Below, one piece after another: positions 15,648-16,938 of a DNA stretch of 16,938 bases; the stretch's first letter is position 1; each line of letters begins with the position of its first letter. The stretch lies in the NCBI GenBank assembly GCA_031394045.1, contig JANMWN010000145.1, positions 1 to 16,938 on the forward strand. The letters are read 5' to 3'. The notes under the pieces are model-generated. The model saw only the letters and a program-made list of their open reading frames with translations, was not told the origin of the DNA and ran no database searches. Position numbers and translations under genes: made by a program. The DNA comes from JANYIP01 sp031394045. GTDB lineage: Bacteria > Actinomycetota > Actinomycetes > Prado026.

Positions 15648-16304
15648 TCAGCGGTGGTGGCGGCCGATCAGCTCGGGGTGCGGGTCGAGGCCGGACAGCC
15701 CGTTCCACGCCAGGTTGACCAGGTGGGCGGCGACCTCGGTCTTCTTGGGCTTGCGGGCGTCCAGCCACCACTGGCCGGTGAGCGCGACCATGCCGACCAG
15801 CATCTGCGAGTACATCGGGGCGAACTTCAGGTCGAAGCCGCGAGCCTTGAACTCCGAGCCGAGGATGTGCTCGACCTGGGTGGCGATGTCGCTGATCAGG
15901 CTGGCGAAGGTGCCGGTCGAGGTGCCCACCCCGGAGTCACGGACCAGGATCCGGAAGCCGTCGGCATGGTTCTCGATGTAGTCCAGCAGCGCGATCGCGG
16001 CCTGCTCGAGCAGCTCGCGCGGGTGGCCTCCGGTCAGCGCACCGGTGACGCCGTCGAGGAGGCGCTGCATCTCGCGGTCGACGACCACGGCGTAGAGGCC
16101 CTCCTTGCCGCCGAAGTGCTCGTAGACCACTGGCTTGGAGACACCGGCCTTGGCCGCGATCTCCTCGACCGAGGTCCCCTCGAGGCCCTTCTCGGCGAAG
16201 AGCTTGCGGCCGACGTCGACGAGCTGCGCCCGCCGCTCCTTGCCGCTCATCCTTCCGCGCGTGCCCCTCGGGGGCCCCTCGTCGTTGTCGGTCACGCCCG
16301 TCAT
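15648..16304 (-). CDS. TetR/AcrR-family transcriptional regulator
   Basis: One-component DNA-binding regulator. It has 218 residues from ATG 16304 (MTGVTDNDEG). A shorter start at ATG 16250 (MSGKERR) is equally consistent with the domain, and readings extending upstream would cross tRNA-Gln. The N-terminal TetR domain contains RRAQLVDVGRKLFAEKGLEGTS and a helix-turn-helix at about 44-63 (SVEEIAAKAGVSKPVVYEHF) followed by GGKEGLYAVV. The C-terminal ligand-binding region has WWLDARKPKKTEVAAHLVNLAWNGL. It lies beside tRNA-Gln and divergent from glmU. M. tuberculosis Rv1019 is a TetR regulator next to glmU (Rv1018c), so the location is conserved. The ligand and targets cannot be read from sequence. 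Confidence 0.92.
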   Translation of the reverse strand: MTGVTDNDEGPPRGTRGRMSGKERRAQLVDVGRKLFAEKGLEGTSVEEIAAKAGVSKPVVYEHFGGKEGLYAVVVDREMQRLLDGVTGALTGGHPRELLEQAAIALLDYIENHADGFRILVRDSGVGTSTGTFASLISDIATQVEHILGSEFKARGFDLKFAPMYSQMLVGMVALTGQWWLDARKPKKTEVAAHLVNLAWNGLSGLDPHPELIGRHHR

Positions 16305-16375
16305 CTTGCCCGACTCCCGGGCCGGCTGCTCCGACGTGCCAGACTGGGCCTCGGGTCGCCGGTCTCCGGCTCCGA

Positions 16376-16448
16376 TCCGCCGTGGGGTAATTGGCAGCCT
16401 GCAGCCCTTTGAAGGCTTGCGGTCCTGGATCGAGTCCAGGCGGCGGAA
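16376..16448 (+). tRNA. tRNA-Gln (anticodon TTG), CCA not encoded
   Basis: The acceptor TCCGCCG (16376-16382) pairs perfectly with CGGCGGA. The D-loop is AATTGGCA. The anticodon stem is CAGCC/GGCTT, with a C-T mismatch at 27-43, and the loop CTTTGAA has anticodon TTG at 16409-16411. The T-stem CCTGG/CCAGG closes loop ATCGAGT, where the normally universal T54 is A. Discriminator A is at 16448, followed by CAC rather than CCA. A tRNA-Gln next to glmU is a common actinobacterial arrangement. I see no other gene in 16305-16541. Confidence 0.88.
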
Positions 16449-16455
16449 CACCCCG

Positions 16456-16484
16456 TTCGTCCAGGCTTCATCCGCAGGTATCCT
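16456..16484 (+). promoter_or_regulatory. Putative glmU promoter
   Basis: TTCGTC (16456-16461), a 17-base spacer and TATCCT (16479-16484) give a reasonable -35/-10. Transcription from about 16491 leaves a leader of about 50 bases that includes the GAGGAG ribosome-binding site. glmU therefore appears to be a leadered gene. Confidence 0.45.
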
Positions 16485-16541
16485 GAGCCCGTCCCGGCAC
16501 GTCCGCCCGGTCCGCCCCCGCCGTCGCCGTCGAGGAGCCGC

Positions 16542-16938
16542 GTGAGCAGCAGCCGCCCGGCCACCGCTCCTGCCGTGCCAGCAGGCAGTTCTGACACTGC
16601 CGGGCCAGAGGTGACCGCCGTGCTGGTGCTGGCCGCGGGCGAGGGCACCCGGATGCGGTCGACCACCCCCAAGGTGCTGCACGCCATCGGCGGCCGCTCG
16701 CTCGTCGGGCATGCCGTCGCGGTGGCTCGCTCGCTGGAGCCCCAGCACCTCGTCGTCGTCGTACGCCACGGGCGCGACGCAGTGGTGGCCCACCTGGCCG
16801 AGATCGCCCCCGACGCCTTGGTCGCCGACCAGGACGACGTCCTGGGCACCGCCCGCGCGGCCGCCTGCGGACTCGCCGTCCTCCCCCCGTTGCAGGGCAC
16901 GGTCGTCGTGACGTACGGGGACGTCCCGCTGCTCACCG
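16542..16938 (+). CDS. glmU: Bifunctional GlmU, uridylyltransferase N-terminus (cut by window end)
   Basis: GlmU acetylates glucosamine-1-phosphate and then transfers UMP from UTP to give UDP-N-acetylglucosamine, the precursor of peptidoglycan. Only the first 132 codons are present. GTG 16542 is chosen because GAGGAG (16532-16537) lies four bases upstream. This gives a Pro/Ala/Ser-rich extension of about 25 residues before the nucleotidyltransferase core; GTG 16611 would remove it. The core shows LAAGEGTRMRSTTPKVLH from residue 30, with the nucleotide-binding Gly-rich loop and Lys44, then the QDDVLGTARAA segment and the YGDVPLL metal/UDP-binding motif at the window edge. The C-terminal left-handed beta-helix acetyltransferase lies beyond the window. 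Confidence 0.95.
   Translation, partial: MSSSRPATAPAVPAGSSDTAGPEVTAVLVLAAGEGTRMRSTTPKVLHAIGGRSLVGHAVAVARSLEPQHLVVVVRHGRDAVVAHLAEIAPDALVADQDDVLGTARAAACGLAVLPPLQGTVVVTYGDVPLLT

Noticed and set aside
16305..16793. Upstream extension of the TetR frame to 381 codons.
   Set aside because: It would run through tRNA-Gln and the glmU start; the extra residues have no TetR-like features.

Overview
The window is very GC-rich chromosomal DNA from an actinobacterium. Most genes end their codons in G or C and many start with GTG. It encodes actinobacterial hallmarks: a SepX/GlpR division protein, an RpfB-type resuscitation factor and a GT39 protein mannosyltransferase. The order rimJ - sepX - (tRNA-Ala) - pmt (reverse) - rsmI - metG - tatD - rpfB - rsmA - ispE, followed later by a TetR gene, tRNA-Gln and glmU, parallels Mycobacterium tuberculosis Rv0995-Rv0996, Rv1002c-Rv1003, Rv1007c-Rv1011 and Rv1018c-Rv1019 (recalled, not searched). 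A non-mycobacterial lineage such as the Propionibacteriales (Nocardioidaceae-like) is my best guess; this is inference.

Layout. 1-1855: end of the molybdopterin/Glp neighbourhood with a rimJ-like acetyltransferase, a large inverted repeat, sepX and tRNA-Ala(CGC). 1856-3850: an island between two terminator hairpins, holding a PAS-PAS-GGDEF diguanylate cyclase and what looks like a degraded IS21-type end. 3857-6465: pmt (reverse) divergent from rsmI. 6560-13840: a compact forward run metG-tatD-rpfB-rsmA-ispE-ABC-F, with GTGA overlaps or gaps under 10 bp except for 95 bp before rpfB, which has its own promoter-like sequence. It links translation (MetRS, 16S rRNA dimethylation, ABC-F), DNA/RNA turnover (TatD), wall remodelling (Rpf) and isoprenoid synthesis (IspE). 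13865-15635: a ComB-like gene preceded by an 11-bp tandem repeat, a reverse MarR regulator and a divergent, frameshifted lytic transglycosylase. 15648-16938: TetR regulator (reverse), tRNA-Gln(TTG) and the start of glmU, cut by the window edge.

The most unusual signals are: (1) a chain of four 4-codon mini-ORFs, each stop overlapping the next start, built from 11-bp repeats and running into comB, with a leaderless-type -10 placed so that +1 is the first ATG; (2) the same TANNNT-N6-start spacing at four other genes (metG, pmt, marR, lytic transglycosylase), suggesting widespread leaderless mRNAs; (3) a near-perfect 22-bp inverted repeat containing the rimJ stop codon and overlapping a competing hairpin just before sepX; (4) the GGDEF island beside tRNA-Ala. 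Several apparent single-base frameshifts could be real decay or sequence errors.
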